The position numbers and the translations under genes were made by a program. A stretch of 64,000 nucleotides of DNA from Bernardetia sp. MNP-M8 (GTDB lineage Bacteria > Bacteroidota > Bacteroidia > Cytophagales > Bernardetiaceae): NCBI RefSeq assembly GCF_037126285.1, contig NZ_CP147012.1:4672676-4736675 (forward strand). Direction: 5' to 3'. Under the pieces are notes generated by a model. The model was not told the DNA's origin, did not search any database, and worked only from the letters and a program-made list of their open reading frames with translations. The first letter of the stretch is position 1. Each line of letters opens with the position of its first letter. Of this stretch, positions 28,850-39,248 are shown piece by piece.

Positions 28850-29027
28850 CTTGCCATTTTTCACCAAAAAACTCTCTATCTGCCACAAGTGAAGACATAG
28901 ATAAATTAGAAAATTGAGTTAATAAAGAGGAATGACAACTCTTTTACATACTACTGAAAGAAGTAAACTATTGATATGTTTACTTTGCTTTTGCCATAAT
29001 TGAGAAAATTTTGTAAGAGGACTGAAC
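28850..29027 (-). pseudogene. Decayed, internally deleted relative of the IS4-family element at 457
   Basis: On the minus strand it starts with the element's terminal repeat (AGAGGACTGA at 29018-29027) and leader GCCATAATTGAGAAAATTTTG. MAKAK follows, then a deletion, then INSLLLSVVCKRVVIPL (compare INILLLSAAYKNVSVPL in the intact transposase). Frameshifted pieces equivalent to SISSIVADREFVGQKW come last. Frameshifts and deletions make it clearly dead. It shows that this IS family has been in the genome for a long time. Confidence 0.75.
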
Positions 29028-29094
29028 TGATATTCATACTAGATAAAAATTCTTTTTTTTTATAAAAAAGCATGTGTTTCCATAAATAAAAATG

Positions 29095-29102
29095 TACCTT
29101 TG
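29095..29102 (+). promoter_or_regulatory. Possible -7 box of the BspA-repeat gene
   Basis: TACCTTTG, an exact Bacteroidota -7 element, 125 bp before the ATG at 29227. No TTTG lies at the expected 20-bp distance, so the call is tentative. Confidence 0.35.
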
Positions 29103-29733
29103 TGTCTACAAATCACCTCTATTATTATTTATTCTATTTCTACACAGAATTATTCAGAATTTATAAATTACATTCTCACTCCCAAGAAAGGTAGTTTTTA
29201 ATTTTATAATTCGCAATTGAATTTCTTTGATGACAAAATCATATTCTACTTTTAGAAACCAAATCAAAACTATACTATTTGGTTTTTCTCTGCTTTTTAC
29301 ATTATTCTTTTTTAGTACAACAACAGCAAATGCACAGGCTTTTCGTACCACATGGATACCTATTGATGGTACAATCACTATTCCTACAAAGTCCTCTAGT
29401 GGAACATATAATTATGATATTACTTGGACAAATCTTACCAATACAGGTAATGGTAATGGCTCAATTACAGGACAAACAGGAAATTATACTATTACAGGTT
29501 TACAAAATGGTAGTACTTATGAGATAGCTATTACTGGAATTTTTCCTCACTTTTATATGAATGATGGTAACCAAAAACGAAGACTTCAAAGCATAGAAGC
29601 GTGGGGTAGCATTGCTTGGACGAGTATGGAAAGTGCTTTTTTTGGTTGCTATAATCTTACCGACAATGCTATTGATGTGCCAAACCTTTCTGGGGTTAAT
29701 AGTATGAGTAATATGTTTAGAAATTGTGATGTT

Positions 29734-30377
29734 TTTAACGGAAACATCGGAAGTTGGAATACTATAAATGTAACAGATATGAGTTATATGTTTTATCTTG
29801 CTTTTTCTTTCAATCAACCTATTGGGAATTGGGATGTTAGTAATGTTACAAATATGCGTGCTATGTTTAGTAGTGCTCCTTATTTTAATCAACCTATTGG
29901 GAATTGGGATGTTAGTAATGTTACAGATATGCGTGCTATGTTTAGTAGTGCTTCTTCTTTTAATCAACCTATTGGAAATTGGGATGTTAGTAATGTTACA
30001 AATATGAGTTATATGTTTTATGTTGCTTTTTCTTTCAATCAACCTATTGGGAATTGGGATGTTAGTAATGTTACAACTATGAGTAACATGTTTAGTTATG
30101 CAACTTCTTTTAATCAAGATATTGGAAATTGGAATACAGCTTCTGTAACAAGTATGGGGGGGATGTTTAATTCTGCTACCTCCTTTAATCAAGATATTCG
30201 AAACTGGGATGTTAACAATGTTACAAATATGCGTAGCATGTTTAGTTCTGCAACTTCTTTTAATCAAGATATTAGAAATTGGAACACAGCTTCTGTAACA
30301 AGTATGCGTAACATGTTTAATTCTGCTACCTCTTTCAATCAAAATATCGGAGATTGGGATATAAGTAATGTTAATAA
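29734..30377 (+). repeat. Tandem 75-bp coding repeats (BspA/DUF285)
   Basis: Eight regular units begin at 29809, 29884, 29959, 30034, 30109, 30184, 30259 and 30334, after one degenerate unit at 29734. Each encodes [20 protein letters not shown] plus five residues. The first four regular units are nearly identical in DNA, so they could expand or contract by slippage. The last unit is cut by the IS. Confidence 0.9.
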
Positions 30378-31513
30378 CTGTAGTTACGCAGGAATATATT
30401 TTTGTTTGAGTTTTTGCACATTGTCAAAAGCTACTTTTATAGCCTTGATATAAATTTTTTGTTTTAGAGCTGTTTGATTTGTTTTGATGGTTTTAGCAAT
30501 ACATTCCCATTCATAAAACGCAAATAAGCACATAATACAATGATTTTGTTGTGTGTTAGCTTTATGAGCAGGAGATTTTGCATAATTCAAATTAGATTTT
30601 ATAGAACGATGATGCTCCTCTACTTTCCACCTTCTTTTGTAGATTGTAGTGATTTGAGAAAAATCAAGCCCTTCTTTACTACATACTAGATATAAACAAC
30701 CTTCACTTTCATCTTTGTTTTTAAAGACTTGTTTCACTAAAGAGAGTGGAAAATCTACTCCTTTTAGATACACCGTTTGGGTAGTCTTATCTTCTATAAT
30801 GAGTTCAGATAAGGCTTGATAATGACCTTTTTGCTTCTCTGCTAGGCTTAAAGCTACTTTTCTATTTTTTTTGATAGCAAATATGAAATTCTTTTTGTGG
30901 GTCTGTTTTACCCACTTCATATTTTCAGCAGAACAAAACCAAGAATCGGCTAATACAAACTCAAAGTTGATTTGATTATACATCGCTTGACTTACCAACT
31001 TACGAAACTTAGAATTTTTATTCTCTGGACTTCTTCTTTTTACTACGCCTTTATTTTCATAATATTCTGTTTTGTGAACAAAATCAAATCCTACTGGAAT
31101 AGAAAAACCACCACATTCAAATAAGACACTTAGCTGATTAATCCCTTTTACACTACGTTTTAAACTATGATCATAATGCCAGCTAATCAAAGCGTTTTCT
31201 TGCATATACTGTTTTTCTTCAATGTGGTCATCTAAAATCAGAACACCGTCTGAATGACAAGTGGACAAAGAACGAACAGTAGGTTTTACCTTTAACCAAA
31301 GCTCATGAGAGCCGATAGAATCATTTAAAAAACGAGTAAACTCGTCATGACTAATTTCATTATCTAAAATAGACGATAAACCTGTACAAGTAATCTGACC
31401 ACTACTAGCTAATAAATAGCTACTATACAAATTGCCTAAATAGTTGTTCATAACGTTTTTTTTGCTAATTTAAACCTAATTAGACAAAACAAAAAATAGC
31501 TGCGTAACTCCAG
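30378..31513 (-). mobile_element. DDE insertion sequence with 7-bp target duplication
   Basis: The element is 1136 bp. The terminal repeats are CTGTAGTTACGCAG (30378-30391) and, on the minus strand from the right end, CTGGAGTTACGCAG (31500-31513), matching at 13 of 14 positions. Similarity continues inward (TATTTTT-GTTT). The direct repeats TTAATAA at 30371-30377 and 31514-31520 are the target duplication. One transposase gene occupies almost all of it. It is different from the IS at 457 and from the IS982 element at 42.9 kb. Confidence 0.93.
30384..31451 (-). CDS. DDE transposase (IS4/IS701-like)
   Basis: 355 residues. Landmarks are [10 protein letters not shown] (first Asp), [40 protein letters not shown] (second Asp) and [18 protein letters not shown] (Glu with the Y/R/K frame around it). 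The WHYDH block suggests the IS701-like branch of the IS4 superfamily; I am less sure of the family than of the fold. The frame is complete and the stop codon lies in the terminal repeat, so it may be active. Confidence 0.85.
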   Translation of the reverse strand: MNNYLGNLYSSYLLASSGQITCTGLSSILDNEISHDEFTRFLNDSIGSHELWLKVKPTVRSLSTCHSDGVLILDDHIEEKQYMQENALISWHYDHSLKRSVKGINQLSVLFECGGFSIPVGFDFVHKTEYYENKGVVKRRSPENKNSKFRKLVSQAMYNQINFEFVLADSWFCSAENMKWVKQTHKKNFIFAIKKNRKVALSLAEKQKGHYQALSELIIEDKTTQTVYLKGVDFPLSLVKQVFKNKDESEGCLYLVCSKEGLDFSQITTIYKRRWKVEEHHRSIKSNLNYAKSPAHKANTQQNHCIMCLFAFYEWECIAKTIKTNQTALKQKIYIKAIKVAFDNVQKLKQKYIPA

Positions 31514-34500
31514 TTAATAATATGGAATATATGCTTGATAGTTCTAGAATGGATGTATCTAGATATGATTCTACACTGATAGGTTGGGCATTACAAAATG
31601 TCCAACCAAACATATCTTTAGGAGCTAGTGGATTAAATTATTGTAGTAGCGAATTCGCACGAAATATCCTTACTTCAGCTCCTAATAACTGGATTATTAC
31701 AGGAGACACATTTGGAGGAGCATCAATAAATAACATTACTTCAACACAAAATCAATATGACTTATGCCCAAATGCACAAACTACTCTTGAGGTAAATGGT
31801 AATGGAGTTGTTTCATGGTATGATTCTCCTACAAGTAATACAGCTATTCATATAGGAACTAGTTTTACTACTCCAAATCTAACAGCAGACTCTACTTATT
31901 TTTATGCTCAAAATTCAGTTGCTGGTTGTGGAGTTAGTAATAGATTAGCCATATTGGTTACTACTTCATCCATGGAAAATATTACTCCACCTCAAAATCA
32001 GTTTGGAGTGTGTCTGAATGATACTACCGTTTTAGAAGTTAGTGGAAACGGAACAGTTTATTGGTACGATTCGCCTACAAATACGACACCTGTACACATA
32101 GGAAATATTTTTACAACCCCAATTCTTACACAAGATTCTACTTATTTCTATGCTTTTGATTCTATTGCAGGTTGTAATAATGAGAGGGTAGAAATGTTAG
32201 TAACTACTTCTCAAATTCTTAGTGCAATAAGCAAAACTAATTATATTGCTTATTTAGATAATACAGGACAAATTGAGGTAGATGCAGTTCTACTAGATAG
32301 TGCTAGTTCAGCAGGTTGTGGTAATACGATTGCTTCTTATCTTTTTGATGATACAGGACTTTCTACTCGTTCTTTTTCGTGTGCTAATATAGGAATAAAT
32401 CAGAATGTAGTTTTAAGAGTTACAGATAACAATGGAAATGTAGAAATTTCTCCTACCATTATTCATCTAAGAGATACAATTAATCCAGTTGTAGTAACAA
32501 GAACACTTCCTGTACTTTTTAATTATACTAACCAAGCGAATATTTTAGCAAGAGATTTTATCACTTCTTTGAGTGATAATTGTACAGATTCAGTAGATAT
32601 AAATGTAGTATTTAATCATACAGGATTAGATAGCTTGCGACTTTATTGTGGGAATAGTTTTACAAGAAACTTTAATTTGCGAATTACAGACCAAGCAGGA
32701 AATCAAACTATTCAGCCAGTAATTATCAACCCTTCGGCTACAAACTATGATTTTAATGTAAATATAATTGGTGGAATATTTCGTCCTGCAATACCTACAA
32801 CGATTACAGTCTTAGCAAATAATTATTCTTGCGCCCCTAAATCTGGCGAGCTAAAAGTTACTTTACCTTCTACCGTAACTTATAATTCTGCTTCCATTGC
32901 ACCAGATAGAATTGTAGGAAATGATTTATTTTGGAATGTAGTCGATTTGAGTTATGATAGAAATTTTGTAGTTAGAATTAATGTAACCCCAAATATTAGT
33001 TTAAATATTGGAGATGAAGTTTGTTTTACAGGACATATTACACCTGAAACAAATGATATTTCTCGTTTGAATAACCAAAAGTTTTATTGCTTCCCAGTAG
33101 TAAACTCCTACGACCCGAACGACAAACAAGTCTATCCACAAGGAATCTGTGATGATAAATTCACAAAGCGTTCAGATTTGCCTTTGACTTATACGATTCG
33201 CTTCCAAAATACAGGAAATGCACCTGCTTTGAATGTAAATATTGTGGATTCATTGAGTAATTTATTAGATAGAAGCTCTTTGAGAATTGTTGGAAGTAGC
33301 CATCCGATGGTGGTTGATACGACAGCAAATAATAATAATATTAATTTTGTTTTCAGTAACATAAATTTACCTGATAGCACTTCTAGCCCAGAACTTAGTC
33401 AAGGGTATGTTATTTTTGAACTTGATGAAATTGCAGCACATACAGATACTTCAAGAATTGAAAATAAATCCTACATTTATTTTGATACGAATGCTCCGAT
33501 TATCACAAATACAGTCAAAAATACAATTTTGGATGTCTTGCCAAACTGTGATCCTGCTGGTGGTTCAAATCCACCAATTGCAGATTGTCAGTTGCCAACG
33601 AATTTGACAGCAGAAGCACTTTCTGCAACAAGAGTAAAATTATCTTGGGCAACTCCAACAAATTCAAATGCTATCAATTATGAAATTTGGAGAAATAATC
33701 AGTTATTAGAAACAGTTGTTTCCTCTCAATTATCATTTATTGATTCATTAGTTAGTTCAAGCACACAATATACTTATTCTATAAAAGCAATTTGTGGAAA
33801 TAATACAGCAACTTCAAACTTTGTTCAAGTACGTACAATTCCATCAACGCCAACTTTATTCTCTTTAGAAGCTGCTTGTAAAGGAGAAAGTGGTACGATT
33901 GAAGTTCGCAGCAATGGAGCTGTTTATCGTGTTTATGCTTCTCAAAATGCTGCAAGTCCACTTTTTGAAACATCTAATGCAACTATCCAAACGCCTGCTC
34001 TGAATAATACAACTACTTTTTATATTTCTGTTATTATAAATAACCTAGAAAGTGAACGATTAGAAGTTGTTGTTCCAATAAAAGAAGTTTTTGAGGCAAT
34101 TGTTGAGCAAGGAAGTTTGTTCGAATCGTGTACCAATACCTTTACACTTTCAGCCAACGAAGTAGAAAATGCTTCTTATCTTTGGTTTAGAGATAATATT
34201 CAGGTAGGAAATACAAGAGCATTAGTTGTTTCTTTTGAAGGAAATTATACTGTAAGAATTTCAAAAGAAGGTTGTTTTGCTGTTTCTGAAGCTACAAAAG
34301 TGGTTTTTGTAGATGCTCCAACTGCCAAAATTGAACAAGGAAGTGAAGTTACTTTCTGTGGAAATGGAATGCTAAATGCTCAAGATACAAGCTCAAACGT
34401 AATATATACTTGGTCTTTAAATGGAACAGATGTAGGAACAGGAACATCAATTTCAGTTTCAGAATCTGGAAATTATACTCTAACAGCAAGTCAGCCTTCG

Positions 34501-35300
34501 TGTTTGGATAGCGTGAGTATTGCTGTTACAATTATAGATTTGCCTGTTGTGGTTCTTTCTGCTGATAAAACAGAAATTTGTTCAAGTGAAGAAACAACGC
34601 TATCTGTAACAACTGGCACAGGTTTTACTTACAAGTGGTTTAGAAATGATACAGCAATTTCAAATGATTCATCTACTTTAGTTACTTCTGAAATTGGAAC
34701 TTACAAAGTAGAAATTACAACAACAGAAGGTTGTCAAGTAGAAACAAATGACGTAGAAATCACAGAAACACAAGCTACAAATGCAGTGATTACTATAAAC
34801 AAAGAGAATTCTTTTGACAAAACAATTACTGTTTCGTCTTCTGATTCTATTGTTTCAGTAGTTTGGTTTAAAGATGGAACTGAAGTAGCTAGTTTCAATA
34901 ATCAAAAAACGATTGAACCAACTGAGAGTGGAAGCTACAAAGCAAAAGTAACTTACCTTTCAGGCTGTGAATTTGAAACCGAAGAAAAAGTATTTACTTT
35001 CGATATAGAAACTGGAATTGAAGAAGAATCTGCAAAAATCTTTACGGTTTATCCAAATCCAAATACTGGGACGTTTAAAGTAGAATTTGCTACCACAACA
35101 AATCAAAAGACAAATCTTGTTGTAGTGGATGCACTAGGTAGAACAATTTACAGTAAAGAAATTTCTAGAAACGAAAAAACTACTACCATTACACTTCCAA
35201 GAATAAGTGCAGGCGTTTATGTTGTTCAGATTGTTTCGCAAGGAAAAGTATATACAAAACAACTGATTATTCAATAAAAAAGAGTTGTCTAATCCTGAAA

Positions 35301-35343
35301 AAAGAAAAATCAGGCAATCTATAAGACTGCCTGATTTTTCTTT
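35301..35343 (+). terminator. Strong terminator after the T9SS adhesin gene
   Basis: AAAGAAAAATCAGGCA (35301-35316) and TGCCTGATTTTTCTTT (35328-35343) form a perfect 16-bp stem, followed by TTT. It begins 23 bp after the stop. Confidence 0.92.
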
Positions 35344-35368
35344 TTTAGAGATTCTTGAATGTTTTCTT

Positions 35369-35550
35369 AAAAATATTGGTTCTTCCAACTTTTTAGCGAC
35401 ACATCATATGTTCAGTTTAGCTTCGCTGAGGACTGCGTCGTTCTCAGAACTGAAAAGAACGCTTCTGAGGAAGCATTTCGTTTGTTTTTGAAAAGACGAA
35501 AACACAACATTTTATAATTTCACTAAATTGTCGGAAGAGCCAATATTTTT
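35369..35550. repeat. Family-B MITE-like repeat, copy 2 (complete)
   Basis: This 182-bp copy has both ends. AAAAATATTGG at 35369-35379 is the exact inverse of CCAATATTTTT at 35540-35550, and inside these TTCTTCCAAC mirrors GTCGGAAGAG with two changes. If the element proper is TTGG...CCAA, it is flanked by TA on both sides. Internal palindromes include GTTCTCAGAACTGAA and GCTTCTGAGGAAGC. It has no coding capacity. Confidence 0.75.
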
Positions 35551-35581
35551 TAGTTTTTTCAATTCTAGTGGCTGTATAAAA

Positions 35582-38500
35582 TTAATCAAGAAAATGAATA
35601 TTCCCTGGTGTGTAGGGAGCTCCAAACTCTTTTAACTTTTTGCGAAACGCATTAAACTCATTATTAATCAAATCCTTCACCTGCTCATACACAGGATCAA
35701 ACTCTTCTTTTGCTATAGAAAGCGTACTTTTGTGCGTTTCTGTTGGAGTGCCTGTAGAATGTGATTGCTCATACATCAAATAACCTACACGATTTGCAAT
35801 TGACGGTGAGGTTTCTTGATCCAATTGATTGGCAATTTGGTCGCCATTTAGTTTGATTCGGATAGCTTCCATCTCTTTCTCTAATCCTTTCAATTCTTTC
35901 ATCAAATCTACATGTTTGATGGGCGTACGTTTTATAGCTTCTTTCATGTAACGCAATTCATTAGAGAGTTCTGAAAGGGAATTTTGTACACTACTCACTT
36001 TTCCAGATAAGTCATTTACTTCTTGCTGAAATTTGGCTAAAGCTTGACGATCATCTGCTGGCATCACAGCATTATTTAATGGGATTACTTCAAATGAAAC
36101 TGGCTCTGATAATTGTGTTTCTTCATAGTTCACTAGCTTAGAAAGCGTTACTGTATACTTTCCTGACGCAACAAATGCACCTAAACTTTCGCCTCCAAAT
36201 GGATTGTAAAACGCTGGCTCACGGAAACTAATTGGTTCTCGTGAAGCATAACGTAAATCCCAGTGCATACGATGCAAACCATCTGTTGGAGAACTGAACA
36301 GTTTACGAACAATTTTGCCTTGGTTGTTGGTAATAGTAAATACCAATTGTGGACTCATCTCTTCAGCTTCTTCTTTTAGTGTTTTATACGATGGATACGG
36401 ATTGTTTTTTCCTTCGTCTGTTAACTTTTTTGCAGTGGCTTTGCGTTGCTCTTCTCTACTTTCGATATCTTCTTTTAAATACCAAGTAAAAATTGCTTCA
36501 GAGCCTAAGTTATCACCAATATAGAAATTATCACCTTGAAAAGATTTACCTGGTAGACCCAACGGATAGGAAGTTTCGAATTGAAGAGCATCCCGTACAC
36601 TGAACAAAGTTGCTTCTTTATCTAATTTTTGACTAAAATTTCTCAAGCTTGAATAATCATCCAACACATAAACACCTCTTCCAAAAGTTCCTAAAACTAA
36701 GTCATTGTGTTCTTCTTGAATGGCAATATCACGCACTGCAATTGTAGGTAAACCACCTTTTAACTGCTTCCACTCTTTTCCTTGAGTATCTGAGAAGAAC
36801 ACACCAAATTCAGTTCCTATAAATAGTAAATTTTTATCGACATGATCTTCTTCAATCGCATATACCGAACCTCTTTTAGGTAAGTTCCCACTGATTGAAG
36901 CCCATGTAACACCCTTATCTCGGCTGATGTACACATAGGGTTTAAAATCTCCGTATTTATGATGATTAAAACAGGCATAAACTATGTTTTCATCGTGCTT
37001 AGAAGCAAAAATTGCATTTACATAGGTTCGGTCAGGAACACCTGAAAAGTTTGCGGCTTTGCGCCAGTTTTTACCACCATCTTCTGTAATTTGAATCAAT
37101 CCGTCATCGGTACCTACATACAATAAATTTTCATTTTTTGGCGATTCTGAAAAAGCTACAATTGTTCCATAGGGCGAAGTTGATTGATTTTTCATTACTG
37201 CATCAATTCCCCAAATTCTACCCATCACTGGTAATTCATTTCGATTCAAGTTACGTGTAAGTTCTTCGCTAATTACTTCCCAACTGTTACCTCGGTCATC
37301 ACTTTTAAATAGTTTATTGGCAGCAAAATATATACGTGTTGATTTATGTCGGCTTACAGCCAAGGGAGCATCCCAGTTCCAACGGTAAGTGTCTTCTCCT
37401 TTTCTTTCTTTTGGTTGTATTCCTTTTTCTTCACCACTTATTTTGTCATAACGAACCAGATTTCCATACTGTGATTGTGCATACACAATATTTGGATTCT
37501 TTGGATCGACTTGTGATTCGAAGCCATCCCCCCCATGTGTAATAAACCAATCAAAGTTATTCGGTCCATTTCCACTTATAGTACGAGAAGGCCCTCCTAA
37601 ACTGAAGTTATCTTGTGTTCCACCATAAATATTATAAAATGGCTTTGCATTATCGACAGCCACTTTATAAAATTGAGTAACAGGTAAATTAGGTTTGAAA
37701 GTCCAGTGTTTTCCACTATCCCAAGACTCATATACTCCTCCATCATTTCCAGAGATAAGATGTTTGTTATTGTTGGGGTTAATCCAAATTACGTGATTAT
37801 CAATATGTTTGAAGTCTTCTCCGACATAATCCATAGTCTTTCCACCATCACTGGTTACACGCATCCAGTTATTCATCACATAAACTTTATCAGGATTGAC
37901 TGGATCAGCAATAATTTCTTGATAGTAGTTTCCACTCGTTGCGTAGCTATTTCGTTTTTCCCAAGAAGTCCCTCGGTTCATCGAAATGAAAAATCCTCCT
38001 TTATCTTCGGCTGCTTCTACAATAGCATACAAATATTCTGGATTTGCTGGTGATATTGCTAAACCAATGCGCCCTAACATTACATTAGGTAAACCTTTCT
38101 GAATTTTTGTCCAAGTCTTACCACCGTCTTCGGATTTGTGAACTCCAGAACCAGAACCACCACCAATATAAGTAAATACATGTCTTCTTCTTTGGAAAGT
38201 TGTTGCGTATAAAACATCTGGATTTCTTGGGTCTATTACTACATCATTCACTCCTGTATGTTCATCAATGGTTAATACAGCATTCCAAGTTTTGCCACCA
38301 TCTTCAGATTTATACAAGCCTCTTTCACCTCCAGCACTCCAAAGAGGTCCAATTGCAGCTACATAAATAACATTTGAATTCTTTGGATGAACAATAATTT
38401 TTCCAATGTGTTCAGAAGTTTTTAAGCCCATGTGTTCCCAACTATCTCCACCATCCAGCGACTTATAGACACCATCACCATACGATACACTACGCTGATT

Positions 38501-38869
38501 ATTATTTTCGCCAGTGCCTACCCAAACGATATGGGAATTATTTGGGTCAAGTGTGACACAACCAATGGAGTAACTGCCTTGTTCATCAAAAACAGGTTGA
38601 AATGTATTTCCAGAATTGATCGTTTTCCAAACACCTCCAGCAGCAGTTGCTACATAGTACTCATCAAAATTATTAGGATTTACAGCAAGATCTGAAATTC
38701 GTCCAGAAGTAAGTGCAGGCCCTAGACTTCTAAATTTTAAGCCAGAAAGGTTTGTTTTTTCTAATACTGATTTGTTCGCAGTTTCGTCTTGTTTATTTTT
38801 TCGCCCCTGTCCTTGGGCAATAACTTGTAATGATAAAAATGTAAATAGTAGTAAGAGAACATGTTTCAT
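35582..38869 (-). CDS. Secreted BNR/Asp-box beta-propeller protein (sortilin/glycosidase-like)
   Basis: 1095 residues with a signal peptide (MKHVLLLLFTFLSLQVIAQG). Residues 45-760 contain at least ten Asp-box motifs of the SxDxGxxW type (KSLDGGDSWE, KSEDGGKTWN, KSEDGGKTWT, KSDDRGNSWE, ITEDGGKNWR, ISRDKGVTWA and others). These are typical of two stacked propellers of the VPS10/sortilin and exo-glucanase GH74-like superfamily. Residues 790-930 form a beta domain and 940-1040 a coiled-coil-rich stretch. Many Bacteroidota encode this protein, usually annotated as glycosyl hydrolase, but I cannot confirm catalytic acids, so enzymatic activity is open. There is no T9SS tail. The base composition looks less AT-rich than in its neighbours. 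Confidence 0.8.
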   Translation of the reverse strand: MKHVLLLLFTFLSLQVIAQGQGRKNKQDETANKSVLEKTNLSGLKFRSLGPALTSGRISDLAVNPNNFDEYYVATAAGGVWKTINSGNTFQPVFDEQGSYSIGCVTLDPNNSHIVWVGTGENNNQRSVSYGDGVYKSLDGGDSWEHMGLKTSEHIGKIIVHPKNSNVIYVAAIGPLWSAGGERGLYKSEDGGKTWNAVLTIDEHTGVNDVVIDPRNPDVLYATTFQRRRHVFTYIGGGSGSGVHKSEDGGKTWTKIQKGLPNVMLGRIGLAISPANPEYLYAIVEAAEDKGGFFISMNRGTSWEKRNSYATSGNYYQEIIADPVNPDKVYVMNNWMRVTSDGGKTMDYVGEDFKHIDNHVIWINPNNNKHLISGNDGGVYESWDSGKHWTFKPNLPVTQFYKVAVDNAKPFYNIYGGTQDNFSLGGPSRTISGNGPNNFDWFITHGGDGFESQVDPKNPNIVYAQSQYGNLVRYDKISGEEKGIQPKERKGEDTYRWNWDAPLAVSRHKSTRIYFAANKLFKSDDRGNSWEVISEELTRNLNRNELPVMGRIWGIDAVMKNQSTSPYGTIVAFSESPKNENLLYVGTDDGLIQITEDGGKNWRKAANFSGVPDRTYVNAIFASKHDENIVYACFNHHKYGDFKPYVYISRDKGVTWASISGNLPKRGSVYAIEEDHVDKNLLFIGTEFGVFFSDTQGKEWKQLKGGLPTIAVRDIAIQEEHNDLVLGTFGRGVYVLDDYSSLRNFSQKLDKEATLFSVRDALQFETSYPLGLPGKSFQGDNFYIGDNLGSEAIFTWYLKEDIESREEQRKATAKKLTDEGKNNPYPSYKTLKEEAEEMSPQLVFTITNNQGKIVRKLFSSPTDGLHRMHWDLRYASREPISFREPAFYNPFGGESLGAFVASGKYTVTLSKLVNYEETQLSEPVSFEVIPLNNAVMPADDRQALAKFQQEVNDLSGKVSSVQNSLSELSNELRYMKEAIKRTPIKHVDLMKELKGLEKEMEAIRIKLNGDQIANQLDQETSPSIANRVGYLMYEQSHSTGTPTETHKSTLSIAKEEFDPVYEQVKDLINNEFNAFRKKLKEFGAPYTPGNIHFLD

Positions 38870-39248
38870 AATTAATGTGTGTTTGGATTTAATTTATAAG
38901 AAAACTGTAGGATGTTAAAGGTAATAAAAAATATTATTAACAGGCTAAATTTCCATATCTACCTCTAATTCCAAAATACTAGGTTTTCAGCGAGTTGTAA
39001 AACAAATCCATTTTTTTTATGATGTATTATTTTTGATAGATGAATTAGGTTTCTACATTCAGTATGCTATTTAAGACATTTAATCCCATGCAAAATCACC
39101 AAACAATTTACCCTTATAAAATTTTACAACTTACACACTTTTGCAGACACTCCCTTGATTTATCATTTTTTAAGAAAAATAAAACAATAGGTTTCCATAA
39201 ATTGCCTGTAAGAATTTTTCAAATTATATTATACTCACTTTATTCCCT

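Larger units (their letters stand above)
29227..35277 (+). pseudogene. BspA-repeat T9SS surface protein gene, split by an IS
   Basis: Two open frames (29227-30377 and 31521-35277) are halves of one gene. Joining base 30377 to base 31521, which removes the IS and one TTAATAA copy, restores a continuous frame of 1635 codons through SNVNNMEYMLDSSR, an ordinary BspA repeat sequence. Order of parts: signal peptide (about 1-37, [20 protein letters not shown]), a fibronectin-like segment, nine BspA/DUF285 repeats of 25 residues, several Ig-like SPRY-free beta domains with WYDSPT motifs, and a conserved-repeat module beginning YDPNDKQVYPQG and ending SYIYFDTNAPI (DUF7619-like). A fibronectin type III domain, more Ig-like domains and a C-terminal type A T9SS tail (VYPNPNTGTFKVEF ... 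YTKQLIIQ) follow. As it stands, the first half can be exported by Sec but lacks the tail, and the second half lacks a signal peptide. Function inferred: surface adhesin. Confidence 0.9.

Noticed and set aside
29500-30342. 280-codon frame on the minus strand with tandem repeats
   Set aside because: It is the antisense shadow of the BspA repeats; regularity comes from the 75-bp repeat on the plus strand, and it has no family resemblance.
29809-30377. Possible CRISPR array because of regularly spaced repeats
   Set aside because: The repeats are direct, contiguous, in frame and encode protein repeats; there are no variable spacers or cas genes.
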